Positions 11,869 to 21,546 of a stretch of 64,000 nucleotides of DNA are shown piece after piece; position 1 is the first letter of the stretch; each line of letters starts with the position of its first letter. The translations under genes were made by a program, and so were the position numbers. The stretch lies in contig NZ_JAAGSC010000023.1 of NCBI RefSeq assembly GCF_010499265.1, forward strand, positions 124,501 through 188,500, given 5' to 3'. This DNA comes from Wenzhouxiangella limi (GTDB lineage Bacteria; Pseudomonadota; Gammaproteobacteria; Xanthomonadales; Wenzhouxiangellaceae). Below the pieces are notes generated by a model, which had not been told where the DNA came from, ran no database searches, and saw nothing but the letters and a program-made list of their open reading frames with translations.

Positions 11869-12730
11869 TCTGGATCTGCTCGCGCATCTGCTCGATGAGC
11901 ACTTTCAGCTCCACCGCCGCCTGGCCGGTCTCGACCACTGCGGCCTTGGAACCCAGGGTGTTGGCCTCGCGGTTGAGCTCCTGCATCAAAAAGTCCAGGC
12001 GCCGGCCCACCGGCTCGTCCAGCCCGAGCACGCGCCGGATCTCGGCCACGTGCACGCCCAGGCGATCGAGCTCTTCGTCGACGTCGAGCTTCTGCAGCGC
12101 CAGGACGACTTCCTGTTCGATCCGGCCGGGGTCGACCGGCTGTTCCAGCGCGGCCAGGCGCTCGCGCAAACGCTGATCCAGCCCGGCGCGGATTTCGGGC
12201 AGGTGGGCGCGTACCTCGGCCACCTGCTGCTCGATGCCGGCCAGGCGCTCCTCGATCATTGCCGCGATCGCCGCGCCTTCCTGCTCACGCGCCGCCACCA
12301 GCGCCAGCAGCGCCTCACCGAGCAGCTCGACGGCGGCCACGTGCTCGCGCTCGAAATCGAGGCGCTCGTGGGTGACCAGTCCTGGCCAGCCGAGCAGGTT
12401 GACCAGATCCGGTTCGGCGGCATGGCTGCCGGTCTGGGCGGCCAGGTCACGGACGAGATGACCGAGGCGCTGGGCCAGCTGTGTATCGAGCGTCAAGTGG
12501 GCCGATTCGGCGCCCGGGTCGGGCTGAAAGCGCAGGCTGGCCTCGACCTTGCCGCGGTTCAGGGTCTGCTTCAGGGCGTCGCGCACCTGGGGTTCGAGCA
12601 CGCGGAACTCCTCGGGCAGACGCAGATGCAGGTCCAGGTAGCGCTGGTTGACCGAGCGCAGCTCCCAGGTCAACTGACCGCGGTCGGTCTGCAGCGAGCG
12701 CTGCGCGTAGGCGGTCATGCTTCGAATCAT
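11858..12730 (-). CDS. yicC: YicC-family endoribonuclease
   Basis: 290 aa. The N-terminal [10 protein letters not shown] and [20 protein letters not shown] are the family signature, and the C-terminal [18 protein letters not shown] and EANTLGSKA are equally diagnostic. YicC proteins are metal-dependent endoribonucleases implicated in small-RNA turnover. The gene is first of the yicC-gmk-rpoZ-spoT series and diverges from rph across 93 bp, which must hold promoters for both directions. Confidence 0.95.
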   Translation of the reverse strand: MIRSMTAYAQRSLQTDRGQLTWELRSVNQRYLDLHLRLPEEFRVLEPQVRDALKQTLNRGKVEASLRFQPDPGAESAHLTLDTQLAQRLGHLVRDLAAQTGSHAAEPDLVNLLGWPGLVTHERLDFEREHVAAVELLGEALLALVAAREQEGAAIAAMIEERLAGIEQQVAEVRAHLPEIRAGLDQRLRERLAALEQPVDPGRIEQEVVLALQKLDVDEELDRLGVHVAEIRRVLGLDEPVGRRLDFLMQELNREANTLGSKAAVVETGQAAVELKVLIEQMREQIQNVE

Positions 12731-12823
12731 GGTCGTTTAAGGGTATCCGGCGGTGGGTTTGCGGGTCTGGGCCCGGAACGACATGGTAACCTTGCCGCCC
12801 GCAAAACAGGAAAGGAATGCATC

Positions 12824-13546
12824 GTGACCAGACCCTCAGGCCGCGCCGCCGATCAGCTGCGCCCGGTCGTCATCGAGCGCCATTTCACCATGCACGCTGA
12901 AGGGTCGGTGCTGATCAGCTGCGGCGACACGCGCGTGCTGTGCACCGCGAGCGTGGAAGAACGCGTGCCGCCCTGGCTCAGGGGCAAGGGCCAGGGCTGG
13001 GTCACGGCCGAGTACGGCATGCTGCCGCGCGCGACCGGCACCCGCAACCAGCGCGAGGCCAGCCGCGGCAAACAGGGTGGCCGCACGCTCGAAATCCAGC
13101 GCCTGATCGGCCGCAGCCTGCGCGCGGTCATCGACCTGGAAGCCGTCGGCGAGCGCTCGATTACCCTGGACTGCGATGTCCTGCAGGCCGACGGCGGCAC
13201 CCGCACCGCCTCGATCACCGGTGCCTACGTGGCCCTGGTCGACGCCGTCGACCGGCTGTTCGACGCCGGCAAGCTCAAGCGCAACCCCATCCACGGCCGG
13301 GTCGCCGCGGTCTCGGTGGGCATGCTCGGCAGCGACGCCGTGCTCGACCTGGACTACGCCGAGGATTCGACCGCCGACACCGACTTGAACGTGGTCATGA
13401 ACGACGGCGGCGGCCTGATCGAAATCCAGGGCACCGCCGAGGGCCATGCATTCCATCGGCACGAGCTCGACGCCATGCTCGCCCTGGCCGAAAAAGGCGT
13501 CGACGAATTGATCCAGGCCCAGGAGGCCGCGCTCAGTGGCGCTTGA
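12824..13546 (+). CDS. rph: ribonuclease PH
   Basis: 240 aa from GTG 12824, with AGGAAAGGA just upstream. The reading frame is open for a further 1 kb upstream, but that part is only the antisense of yic[15 protein letters not shown] and the catalytic [14 protein letters not shown] are the family signature; [20 protein letters not shown] covers the phosphate site and [16 protein letters not shown] the conserved core. The enzyme trims tRNA 3' ends phosphorolytically. It overlaps rdgB by 11 bp, a common gammaproteobacterial pairing. Confidence 0.96.
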   Translation: MTRPSGRAADQLRPVVIERHFTMHAEGSVLISCGDTRVLCTASVEERVPPWLRGKGQGWVTAEYGMLPRATGTRNQREASRGKQGGRTLEIQRLIGRSLRAVIDLEAVGERSITLDCDVLQADGGTRTASITGAYVALVDAVDRLFDAGKLKRNPIHGRVAAVSVGMLGSDAVLDLDYAEDSTADTDLNVVMNDGGGLIEIQGTAEGHAFHRHELDAMLALAEKGVDELIQAQEAALSGA

Positions 13547-14132
13547 GCAGCTGGTCCTGGCCAGCGGCAACAAGGGCAAGCTCAAGGAGTTCCGGCACCT
13601 GTTCGAGCCGCTGAATATCGAAGTCCACGCCCAGTCGGAGTTCAAGATCCCGCCGGTGGCCGAAACCGGGCTGACCTTTGTCGAAAACGCCCTGCTCAAG
13701 GCGCGCGCGGCCGCCCGGGTGGCGAAGCTGCCCGCCCTGGGCGACGATTCCGGCCTGGTCGTCCATGCGCTCAAGGGTCAGCCCGGCATCTACTCGGCGC
13801 GTTTTGCCGGCGCCCGCGCCAGCGACCGCGACAACAATGACCTGCTGCTGGAAAAACTCACCGGCGTGACGCCGGAGCATCGATCCGCCCGGTTCTACTG
13901 CTGCCTGGTCCTGCTGCGCCACCACCGCGACCCGGCCCCGATCATCGTCAGCGGCACCTGGCACGGGACCATCCTGGAAGCCCCGCGCGGCAAGGGCGGC
14001 TTCGGCTACGACCCGCTGTTCTTCGATCCCCAGCTCGGCGCCGGCGCCGCCGAGCTTTCGATGGCTGAAAAAGCCCAGGTCAGTCACCGCGGGAAGGCGC
14101 TCAAGGCCTTGATTGAAGATTTGAAGGGTTAA
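13536..14132 (+). CDS. rdgB: XTP/dITP diphosphatase (Ham1/RdgB)
   Basis: 198 aa. [12 protein letters not shown] at the N-terminus, then [31 protein letters not shown] and [10 protein letters not shown], and late [12 protein letters not shown]; all are hallmark Ham1 motifs. It hydrolyses non-canonical purine triphosphates to keep inosine and xanthosine out of nucleic acid. Start overlaps rph. The stop codon falls inside the first unit of the heptamer-rich repeat that follows. Confidence 0.97.
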   Translation: MALEQLVLASGNKGKLKEFRHLFEPLNIEVHAQSEFKIPPVAETGLTFVENALLKARAAARVAKLPALGDDSGLVVHALKGQPGIYSARFAGARASDRDNNDLLLEKLTGVTPEHRSARFYCCLVLLRHHRDPAPIIVSGTWHGTILEAPRGKGGFGYDPLFFDPQLGAGAAELSMAEKAQVSHRGKALKALIEDLKG

Positions 14133-14230
14133 GGGTTAAGGGTTCAGGTTTCAGGGGTGGCCTCGGCAAGCCTTTCCTGAACCCTGAACCCTGAAACCTG
14201 AACCCTGAAACCTGCAACCTGAACCCTTGC
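14130..14230 (+). repeat. heptamer-rich inverted repeat between rdgB and hemW
   Basis: The left half is built of AAGGGTT/CAGGTTT-like heptamers and the right half of CCTGAAC/CCTGAAA-like heptamers. A perfect 17-bp inverted repeat pairs 14139-14155 with 14190-14206, and further heptamers extend register-shifted pairings. It could form a long hairpin acting as the rdgB terminator, though there is no T-run. It looks like a simple-repeat, slippage-prone element. Confidence 0.8.
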
Positions 14231-14233
14231 ATT

Positions 14234-14246
14234 TACAATCTCCCCG
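14234..14246 (+). promoter_or_regulatory. candidate leaderless promoter of hemW
   Basis: A TACAAT hexamer at 14234-14239 ends only six bases before the hemW GTG at 14246, so initiation at the usual distance would put the 5' end on or next to the start codon. No Shine-Dalgarno sequence is seen. The -35 region lies inside the heptamer repeat and is weak. Confidence 0.4.
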
Positions 14247-15400
14247 TGCTCCAGCTGCCTCCGCTATCGCTCTACATCCACTTCCCCTGGTGCGTGGCCA
14301 AGTGCCCCTATTGCGATTTCAATTCGCATGCGCTCAACGGCGAGCTACCCGAGGATCGCTACATCGACGCCCTGCTGGCCGACCTGGAGCTGGAGTTGCC
14401 GCGGGTCTGGGGCAGGCCGGTGCACAGCATCTTCCTGGGCGGCGGGACGCCGAGCCTGTTCCCGGCCGCGGCGATGGATCGGCTGCTGTCGGGGGTGCGC
14501 GCAAGGCTGACGCTGGCCCCGGACGCCGAGATCACCATGGAGGCCAATCCCGGCACCATCGAGCATGACCGTTTCGAGGACTACCGGTCGGCCGGCATCA
14601 ACCGCATCAGTCTAGGCATCCAGACCTTCAGCGATCGCCATCTCAAGACCCTGGGCCGGATTCACGGCGGCGACGAGGCGCGGCGCGCGATCGCGGCCGT
14701 GCGCGCGGCCGGTTTCGACAACTTCAACCTCGACCTGATGTGGGCCCTGCCGGACCAGAGCCTGGACGAGGCCGTCAACGACGTCGAGCAGGCCCTGGCC
14801 TATGCGCCCGCGCATCTGTCGCACTATCACCTGACCATCGAGCCCAACACGGTTTTCGCGGCGCGGCCGCCGACGCTACCCGACGAGGAGGCCGCCTGGG
14901 ACATGCAGGAGGCCTGCGGGCAGCGACTGGCGGAGGCCGGGTTCGATCAGTACGAGGTCTCGGCCTGGGCCCGGCCCGGCGCGATCAGCCGCCACAACCT
15001 CAACTACTGGCGCTTCGGCGATTACCTGGGCATCGGCGCCGGCGCCCACGGCAAGATCACCCTGCCGGCCGAAGACCGGATCGTTCGCACCCGCCGCAAG
15101 TCCCATCCGCGGCCGTACCTGAAGGCGCTGGAAGACGCCAGCTTCATGGCCGAGGAGAAAACGCTGAGCGCCGAAGACCGCATCTTCGAGTATTTCCTCA
15201 ACCGCCTGCGGCTGGGCGAGCCGTTCGACGTCGGCGAATTCAGCGCCCTGACCGGCATTGCCGCCAGCCAGGTCACCCCACGGCTGGACCGCGCGCTGGC
15301 GCTGGGGCTTCTGGAGCGGTCCGGCGAACGCTACAGCGTCAGTGCACGCGGCAATCGATATCTGAACGATCTGCAGGTCCTGTTTCTGCCTGAGGGGTAG
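14246..15400 (+). CDS. hemW: radical SAM heme chaperone HemW
   Basis: 384 aa. SLYIHFPWCVAKCPYCDFN carries the CxxxCxxC that binds the 4Fe-4S cluster; FLGGGTPSLF and the conserved ISLGIQTFSD and LMWALPDQS follow, ending in the HemW C-terminal winged-helix-like domain. HemW is related to HemN but is a heme-trafficking protein rather than the coproporphyrinogen dehydrogenase. The GTG start at 14246 is forced: no other start precedes the conserved strand. rdgB-hemW adjacency is common in gammaproteobacteria. Confidence 0.93.
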   Translation: MLQLPPLSLYIHFPWCVAKCPYCDFNSHALNGELPEDRYIDALLADLELELPRVWGRPVHSIFLGGGTPSLFPAAAMDRLLSGVRARLTLAPDAEITMEANPGTIEHDRFEDYRSAGINRISLGIQTFSDRHLKTLGRIHGGDEARRAIAAVRAAGFDNFNLDLMWALPDQSLDEAVNDVEQALAYAPAHLSHYHLTIEPNTVFAARPPTLPDEEAAWDMQEACGQRLAEAGFDQYEVSAWARPGAISRHNLNYWRFGDYLGIGAGAHGKITLPAEDRIVRTRRKSHPRPYLKALEDASFMAEEKTLSAEDRIFEYFLNRLRLGEPFDVGEFSALTGIAASQVTPRLDRALALGLLERSGERYSVSARGNRYLNDLQVLFLPEG

Positions 15401-15409
15401 ACTTCCCTG

Positions 15410-18400
15410 ATGGGTCTTCGACACAACATGCTGGCGGTCGCCCTGGCGGCACTGCTAGGTTTTCTTCCGGGATCCCGGGCCCTGGCCGACGAGGTCTGGG
15501 TGCGCATCGATCAACCGGACACGATGCTGCGGGCGCAGCTGCCGGATGAGGCCATCGACTACGGCGCCTTCGTCTGGATGCCGGAGCGGGTGCTGCCGGA
15601 CGCCGCCCGCGGTGTTTCGCGCATCCACCGGCAAGAGCGGCCGTTTTCTATGCCCGTGGCGGGCCGCACGACCGACCCGGCAACACTGCCTGACGCTGGC
15701 CGCCGAGTGACCGCTGATCCTGAAGAATCCGGATTCCACCTGGTCCAGTTCCGCGGTCCCGTGAAGCATGCCTGGCTGAACAGCCTGCGGGCTCGCGGAC
15801 TGGAACCGATGCAGTTCATCGCACCCAACGCCTACCTGGTCTGGGGCCGCGAGGATCAGCTGCCGCCCAGCCATGCCCGAAGCGGTCATCCGGTGCGCTT
15901 TGCCGGGTCCCTGCCCAGCAGCACGCGCGTGCATCCACTTCGAAACACACCGGATCCACACGAACACGCCCGGGCAATGATCTACGGGCCTGCTGCGCAC
16001 GCAACCCTGGCCGCCATGCGCAAGGCCGGCGCGCGCGTGCGCGACTGGCGGGCGGTGGGCGGTCGCTTGTTCGTCGTCGATATGCAGGTCGAACCGGCAC
16101 GCTACCCGGACCTGCTCGCCATCGCCGGCGTACTGACCGTCCAACAGGTCAGCCAGGACGCCGGCCCGCGTGGCGAGATGGCCAACCAGTCGGTGGTCAC
16201 CCTCCGCACGCCCGGGCAAACGCTGGAGCCCGGCTACCGCGACTGGTTGAACGCCATCGGCCTGGACGGCGACGGCGTAGTGGTGGCCGTCGTCGATGCC
16301 GGCGTTCGCCAGACCCATCAGGACCTGGCCGGACGATTCGTCGACTGCGCACCCGGCACCACCACCCCGAGTTCCTGCAGCCAGGCCAACGACGACCATG
16401 GCACGCATGTCGCCGGTGCGATAGCGGGTACAGGGGCAAGCAACACCCTTGACGATGCCGGGTTCCTGCGCGGCCTGGGCATGGCCCCCGGCGCCCGCCT
16501 GGTCCAGCAGCGCTACCCGCCACTCCTGGCAGCCGGGCCGGCCGGCATGCTGCCCGGCGGGATGCTGACCATTTTTGCTGAATCCGCGCTCAGTGGGGCA
16601 GTGCTGGCCAACAATTCCTGGGGTCCCAGCGGCACGCCACAGGGCTATGACATCCCCAGCCGGGAAGTCGACCTGGTCACCCGCAACGCCCTGCCCGATG
16701 CACGCCATCCGGCGCCCATCCTGCCGGTGTGGTCGATCATGAACGGCGGTGGCGACAACCCCGACAGCGTATGCGCCCCGGCCTCGCTGGGCGCCCCGGA
16801 CGAGGCCAAGAACGTGCTTGCCGTTGGTTCGAGCAAGATGCAGTTCGGTGACGGCAGCCAGCGCCCGGGCCTGTTCGATATCTCGGCCAACAGCGCCCAC
16901 GGCCCGGCCTGCGATGGGCGTCGGGTGCCGCAGTTGATCGCGCCGGGCTGCGCCACCGACAACCCCATCGCCACCGCCGACGACGCCTACAGCAGCAACT
17001 TCTGCGGCACCTCCATGGCCTCGCCCGTGGTCACCGGCGCCGCCGCGCTGTTTGTCGAGCAATACCGCGCAAGCCACGGCGGTGCCACACCCAGCCCGGC
17101 ACTGATCAAGGCCCGGCTGACCGCCAGCGCCCGCGACCTCCAGGGTTTTCGCGACGCCGATGGTCTTGTTCTGGAGCATCGGCCCGACCGCAAGCAGGGC
17201 TGGGGCCGACTGGACGCCGAGGCCGTCCTGCGTCCGGATCAAGAGGTGTTCATGCTCGACCAGACGCGCATTTTCAACGCCACCGGCCAGGCCTGGACCG
17301 GTCGTTTCACCCCCGTCGATCCGACCGCGCCCATGCAGGTCATGCTGGCATGGAGCGATGCCCCCGGCCACGGTCTGGGCGGCACCATGCCGGCGTGGGT
17401 CAACGACCTGGATCTGATCGTTCATCAGGAGGGGGTGTCTTTATACGGCAACGGCTTCGGCACCGACGGCTTCTCGATCACCGGCACCAGCCCGGACCCG
17501 GCCAATAACCTGGAGGGCGTCGTTCTCGCCGCCGACCAGCATCAAGGCGAGCCCGTGCGGATCGAAGTGCTGGCGGCCAACCTGGCCGCCGACGCCATCG
17601 ACCCCTGGAACCCCGGCGTGCCGGCGCAGGACTTTGCCCTGGCCTGCGTCAACTGCGAGCGTGCGCCGGATTTCACCCTCAGCCTGTCGCCGCAAGCCTT
17701 GCGCGGGTGCGTGGACGAGGGCCCGCTGACCGCGCAGGCAACCGTGCGCTCGGTGCTGGGATTCGAAGAACCCGTCAGCCTGACCGCGCAGGCGCTGGAC
17801 GGCTTCGGCGGCACGCTGGATCTGCAAGCTGTCACCGAGCTTCCGGCTTTCAGCACAACGCTGTCGGTCGAAACCAAGGCCGTCGAGGCCGGCGACTATC
17901 GGGTTTTGATCGAGGGCTCGTCCGTCGAGGCCGGCAGCATCAGCAGCATTCTCGATCTTGGACTGGATGCCCCGTTAAGCACGGGCCCGGACGCCGTTTC
18001 TCCATCCTCGGAAGAACCCGTCTCCATCGCCGCGGGGTTTGCCTGGACGGCGCTGGACGGGGCCGAACAGTACCGCTTCGAACTGGCCAGCAGCCCGGAT
18101 TTCAGCAATCCGCTGGAACAGCGGGTACTCGAAGTCCCGGCGTGGCAGCCCCAGCGCTGGCTGGAACCCGGCAGCACCTATTACTGGCGCGTGCGCGGTG
18201 AAAACGCCTGCGGCGCCGGCACGGTGTCAGAAACCTTCTCGATCGAGACCGAGACCGGCCCCGCCTCAGCCCTTGGATTCGTCACCCAGCCCGACCCGGA
18301 CGGCCAAGGCGGGTTCGTGGCGCCGATCGAGGTCGAAATCCTCGACGCCGACGGCGAGCGAATGACCGGTGACAACCAGAGCCTGGTCGAACTCAGCCTC

Positions 18401-19024
18401 GATCAGGCTCCCGACGGCACCGGCCTGACCGGGACCCTGGTCAGCCGGGCCAATGCCGGCGTTGCGACCTTTGAGGATCTGGGCATCAGCGCCGAAGTCG
18501 ACGGCGATTTTGCGCTTCGCGCCAGCCTGAACGCGAACGAATCACTGGCCCTGGAAGGATTCAGTCTCGGCACGCTGCAGACCGAAGTGCGCGAAGCCGC
18601 CGCCGGCCTGACCAGCGCCTCATCGGTGGTCGGCCTGGCGTTTTCCGGGACCGTCACGGGCATCACCGACAGCCCCAGTTTCGCTTCCGACCTGCGTCTG
18701 GTCATCAGCGCACCGGACGGGCGTGGCGCCAGCCTTGGGGGATTTGAGACCGCGTCTGATCAGCCGTGGGAGTTCGAGGGCGAGGACTCCAGCAGCGACG
18801 GCGCTTACCGAAGCGAGCATCCCACCCTGTTCAGCGATCCGGGCGCGCCCGTCGCCGACGAGGGTTTCTGGCAATTCGAATTCCGCAACGACTTTGCCAG
18901 CGGCGAACTCATGAGCTGGGACGAAGTCGTAATCACCCTGATCAAACAGCCCATCGAAACCGTGAGCGACAGCGCGCCAATCCAGGGCTCCCGCATCTTC
19001 CAGGACCGCTTCGAGACCGACTAA
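15410..19024 (+). CDS. secreted S8 (subtilisin-like) serine peptidase with C-terminal FxDRFE tail
   Basis: 1204 aa. Signal peptide at 1-27 (MLAVALAALLGFLPGSRALA, cleavage before DEVW). A prodomain-like region is followed by the S8 core: Asp in VVAVVDAGVRQTHQDLAG, His in DDHGTHVAGA, Ser in CGTSMASPVVTGAAAL. Beyond the catalytic domain come a cysteine-containing beta domain, a fibronectin-III-like module (AWTALDGAEQYRFELA to YYWRVRGENACG) and a P/homoB-like beta domain near residues 1060-1180. The last residues, GSRIFQDRFETD, match the tails of two other secreted proteases in this window. Begins 9 bp after hemW. Substrate unknown. Confidence 0.88.
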   Translation: MGLRHNMLAVALAALLGFLPGSRALADEVWVRIDQPDTMLRAQLPDEAIDYGAFVWMPERVLPDAARGVSRIHRQERPFSMPVAGRTTDPATLPDAGRRVTADPEESGFHLVQFRGPVKHAWLNSLRARGLEPMQFIAPNAYLVWGREDQLPPSHARSGHPVRFAGSLPSSTRVHPLRNTPDPHEHARAMIYGPAAHATLAAMRKAGARVRDWRAVGGRLFVVDMQVEPARYPDLLAIAGVLTVQQVSQDAGPRGEMANQSVVTLRTPGQTLEPGYRDWLNAIGLDGDGVVVAVVDAGVRQTHQDLAGRFVDCAPGTTTPSSCSQANDDHGTHVAGAIAGTGASNTLDDAGFLRGLGMAPGARLVQQRYPPLLAAGPAGMLPGGMLTIFAESALSGAVLANNSWGPSGTPQGYDIPSREVDLVTRNALPDARHPAPILPVWSIMNGGGDNPDSVCAPASLGAPDEAKNVLAVGSSKMQFGDGSQRPGLFDISANSAHGPACDGRRVPQLIAPGCATDNPIATADDAYSSNFCGTSMASPVVTGAAALFVEQYRASHGGATPSPALIKARLTASARDLQGFRDADGLVLEHRPDRKQGWGRLDAEAVLRPDQEVFMLDQTRIFNATGQAWTGRFTPVDPTAPMQVMLAWSDAPGHGLGGTMPAWVNDLDLIVHQEGVSLYGNGFGTDGFSITGTSPDPANNLEGVVLAADQHQGEPVRIEVLAANLAADAIDPWNPGVPAQDFALACVNCERAPDFTLSLSPQALRGCVDEGPLTAQATVRSVLGFEEPVSLTAQALDGFGGTLDLQAVTELPAFSTTLSVETKAVEAGDYRVLIEGSSVEAGSISSILDLGLDAPLSTGPDAVSPSSEEPVSIAAGFAWTALDGAEQYRFELASSPDFSNPLEQRVLEVPAWQPQRWLEPGSTYYWRVRGENACGAGTVSETFSIETETGPASALGFVTQPDPDGQGGFVAPIEVEILDADGERMTGDNQSLVELSLDQAPDGTGLTGTLVSRANAGVATFEDLGISAEVDGDFALRASLNANESLALEGFSLGTLQTEVREAAAGLTSASSVVGLAFSGTVTGITDSPSFASDLRLVISAPDGRGASLGGFETASDQPWEFEGEDSSSDGAYRSEHPTLFSDPGAPVADEGFWQFEFRNDFASGELMSWDEVVITLIKQPIETVSDSAPIQGSRIFQDRFETD

Positions 19025-19030
19025 AAGGCC

Positions 19031-20329
19031 ATGCAAGCCATCATCGCCATCGCCACGCTGCTGGTGGGTATTGCCATCATCCTGATCGGCAACGGTCTGC
19101 TGGGCACCCTGCTGGGGGTGCGCGGCGGGCTGGAAGGCTTTTCCAGCGCCATGCTGGGCCTGATCATGGGGGTGTACTTTGCCGGCTACGTGGCCGGCAC
19201 GCTGGTCGTACCGGGCATGATCCGCCAGGTCGGCCACATCCGCATCTTCACCGCGCTGGCCTCGATCGCTTCCATCGCCACCCTGACCCACGGCCTGGTG
19301 GTCCACCCGGTCAGCTGGATGCTGGGCCGGGCGGTAACCGGTTTTTGCATCGTCGGCATGTACATCGCCATCGAAAGCTGGCTCAACAGCAAGACGGCCA
19401 ACGACAGCCGCGGCCACGTGTTTTCAGCCTACATGACGACCACCCTGCTCGGGCTGGGCCTGGGGCAGGTCCTGCTGCTGGCCGGCGATGTCGACACCCT
19501 GTTCCTGTTCGCCCTGGCGTCGGTGCTGCTGTCGCTGGGGCTGGTGCCGGTGGCCCTGACGCGCGTGCGCGAGCCGGTCATCGAGGACGTCGAGCGGCTG
19601 GGCCTGCGCAAGCTCTATGAGGTCTCACCGTCAGGCGTGATCGGCAGCCTGTTCGCCGGCCTGGGCACCGGCGCGCTGTGGGGCCTGGGGCCGGTGTTTG
19701 CCAGCGGCATCGGACTGGGAACGCGCGGGATCGCGGGCTTCATGGGCCTGACGATTCTGGGCGGGATCCTGATGATGTGGCCGGTCGGCAAACTGTCCGA
19801 CCGCTTCGACCGCCGCTTGGTCCTGATGTGGGTCTGCCTGTCATCTACCCTGGCCGCTATCGCCGCGCTGTGGCTGACCCGCATCGACACCGGCTGGGTG
19901 TTGCTCGGCGGGTTCCTGTATGGCGCTGTCAGCTTCAGCGTGTTTTCGCTGGCGGTGGCCCACACCAACGACCACGTCGACTACGCCCAGATGCTGGAAA
20001 CCACCGCCAGCCTGCAGCTGCTTTGGGGCAGCGGGGCGGTGGTCGGACCGATCCTGGCCGGCTTTTTCATGCAGTGGATCGGGCCGATGGCCTTCCTGCC
20101 GTTCCTGGCCGTCGCCGCGCTGATCCCGGCCATCTTCACCCGCTACCGCATGATCGTCAGCGAGCCGGTCGCGGCGGCCGAACAGAGCGACTACATCCCG
20201 CAGTTCGCCACCAGCCCGGTGGCGCTGGAGATGTATCCCGAGCAGGTAGAAGAAATCGAGGAGACCGTCCAGGACGGCGACGACGAAGCCACGCCAGTCT
20301 CGGAAGACAGCACGACCGACAGAAGCTGA
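19031..20329 (+). CDS. MFS transporter, YcaD-like
   Basis: 432 aa with about twelve hydrophobic helices. GVYFAGYVAGTLVVPGMI holds the first-half pattern, and WPVGKLSDRFDRRLVL is the classical MFS loop motif (G-x-x-x-D-R-x-x-R-R) between helices 8 and 9. The C-terminal ~60 residues are acidic, cytoplasmic and probably disordered. The overall pattern is that of the YcaD group of major facilitators; the substrate cannot be told. It starts 6 bp after the protease stop, so the two may share a transcript although their functions have no evident link. Confidence 0.85.
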   Translation: MQAIIAIATLLVGIAIILIGNGLLGTLLGVRGGLEGFSSAMLGLIMGVYFAGYVAGTLVVPGMIRQVGHIRIFTALASIASIATLTHGLVVHPVSWMLGRAVTGFCIVGMYIAIESWLNSKTANDSRGHVFSAYMTTTLLGLGLGQVLLLAGDVDTLFLFALASVLLSLGLVPVALTRVREPVIEDVERLGLRKLYEVSPSGVIGSLFAGLGTGALWGLGPVFASGIGLGTRGIAGFMGLTILGGILMMWPVGKLSDRFDRRLVLMWVCLSSTLAAIAALWLTRIDTGWVLLGGFLYGAVSFSVFSLAVAHTNDHVDYAQMLETTASLQLLWGSGAVVGPILAGFFMQWIGPMAFLPFLAVAALIPAIFTRYRMIVSEPVAAAEQSDYIPQFATSPVALEMYPEQVEEIEETVQDGDDEATPVSEDSTTDRS

Positions 20330-20334
20330 CGGAT

Positions 20335-20475
20335 TCAGAACGAATCGCACCGCTCGATCACCGCCCCGGCACGCGCCATGCTCAAATCCAGGGGTACGGT
20401 CACGATCACGCCCACCGCCGGCACCGTGTGCATCGGCGCCGCGGCCCACAACGGCACACGCGGTGCGCTGTCTGT
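20335..20475 (-). pseudogene. possible 3' remnant of an unidentified gene
   Basis: Between the MFS gene and the histidine kinase, the minus strand has an open stretch ending at a TGA at 20335-20337. It reads as a plausible protein tail (PLWAAAPMHTVPAVGVIV ... ERCDSF) with coding-like composition, but no convincing start and no family I recognise. The position directly downstream of an AlgZ-like kinase is where an AlgR-like regulator would be expected; the tail does not look like a LytTR domain. It may simply be non-coding. Confidence 0.2.
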
Positions 20476-21500
20476 CAGGTGATCGGAAAAGTCAGCTCGG
20501 CGATGAACTGCCCGCCTTCGATTCGGGTCTTGAGCCCGTAGCGCTCCTCGTAGGCCAGGGCCAGGCGCTGGCGGATGTTTTCCAGGGCCGAGTGGTTGCC
20601 CTCAACCGGCCGGCTGTCGGTATCGGCCAGCGGATTGGTGACGGTAAAACGGATGCGGCCGAAGCGGATGCGCCGGCCTTCGATCCGAAGCGTCCCGCCA
20701 TCGGCCCGGCGCGAGATGCCGTGGATCACGGCGTTTTCGACCAGGGGCTGGAGCAGCAGCGGCGGCATCTGCTGATCCAGCGGCAAGCCCTCGCCAAGCT
20801 GCCAGTCGACGTTCAGCCGGTCCCCCAGCCGCAGCTTCTCGATACGCAGGTAGCCCTCGATCAACTCGATCTCATCGGACAAGGCGTGGGTGGCATCTTC
20901 CTTCAAGCCTGTCCGGAGCAGATCCGACAAATCCACCGTCGCCTGCTCGGCCTGGTCGGGGTGGTCGTGGATCAGGCTGGAGATGGTGTTTAAGGTGTTG
21001 AAAAGAAAGTGGGGGCGGATTCGGGATTGGAGTTCAAGCAACTTTGATAAAGATTCGGCGCGCCAAGACAGGCGCCGGGACTTTATCATCCTCAATAACC
21101 AAATGGATACCGCTGACATAATAGCTGAAAGCAGACCATTCCGAATTACAAAATATAACGAGCCGCTTGCTAACTGCTCATCAGACAAAATTTCAAATTT
21201 AGGGTCGACGTTTACCGTATAAGAAAAACCGATTACAAACACCGGCAAGACTGCAAACGCGCGGATGGAAATATCAACTAGAGAATTCTTCACCTGTTCA
21301 GAAAATGACAAACCTCCTATCAACAAGCTGAGAATCGCACACCACGTAGAGAACAAAAGTACTCTTACAAACGTATTAGTGGCTTCTACAAACCCGCCGG
21401 TTACAGAAAGAGAGAAACCGGCAGAAAAGGCAATGACGATAAAAATAAAATACAAGACAAGCCTCGCTGGAAGAAAAAACGAGGCTTTCTTGATGAGCAT
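20475..21500 (-). CDS. AlgZ/FimS (LytS-type) membrane sensor histidine kinase
   Basis: 341 aa. Four or more membrane helices in residues 1-140, then SRIRPHFLFNTLNTISSLI with phospho-acceptor H164, a His_kinase domain, and an ATP-binding N-box LQPLVENAVIHG. This is the AlgZ/FimS/YehU architecture. AlgZ with the regulator AlgR controls minor pilin operons in Pseudomonas, which fits the pilin genes next door, but no LytTR regulator gene is in the window. Base composition is split: the sensor half (about 21080-21500) is AT-rich like the adjacent pilin operon, while the catalytic half (20475-21000) is GC-rich like the chromosome. The switch falls at the H-box. No frameshift is visible. Confidence 0.87.
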   Translation of the reverse strand: MLIKKASFFLPARLVLYFIFIVIAFSAGFSLSVTGGFVEATNTFVRVLLFSTWCAILSLLIGGLSFSEQVKNSLVDISIRAFAVLPVFVIGFSYTVNVDPKFEILSDEQLASGSLYFVIRNGLLSAIMSAVSIWLLRMIKSRRLSWRAESLSKLLELQSRIRPHFLFNTLNTISSLIHDHPDQAEQATVDLSDLLRTGLKEDATHALSDEIELIEGYLRIEKLRLGDRLNVDWQLGEGLPLDQQMPPLLLQPLVENAVIHGISRRADGGTLRIEGRRIRFGRIRFTVTNPLADTDSRPVEGNHSALENIRQRLALAYEERYGLKTRIEGGQFIAELTFPIT

Positions 21501-21546
21501 TGGCCAACTAAACTCACATTATCTCACGCCTATAACTGAAAGACTA

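Noticed and set aside
11816-12823. Upstream extension of the rph reading frame
   Set aside because: Lies antisense to yicC and has no RNase PH similarity; the GTG at 12824 with AGGAAAGGA begins the conserved N-terminus.
14130-14230. CRISPR-like array
   Set aside because: The units are 7 bp with no spacers and lie in opposing arms; it is an inverted simple repeat.
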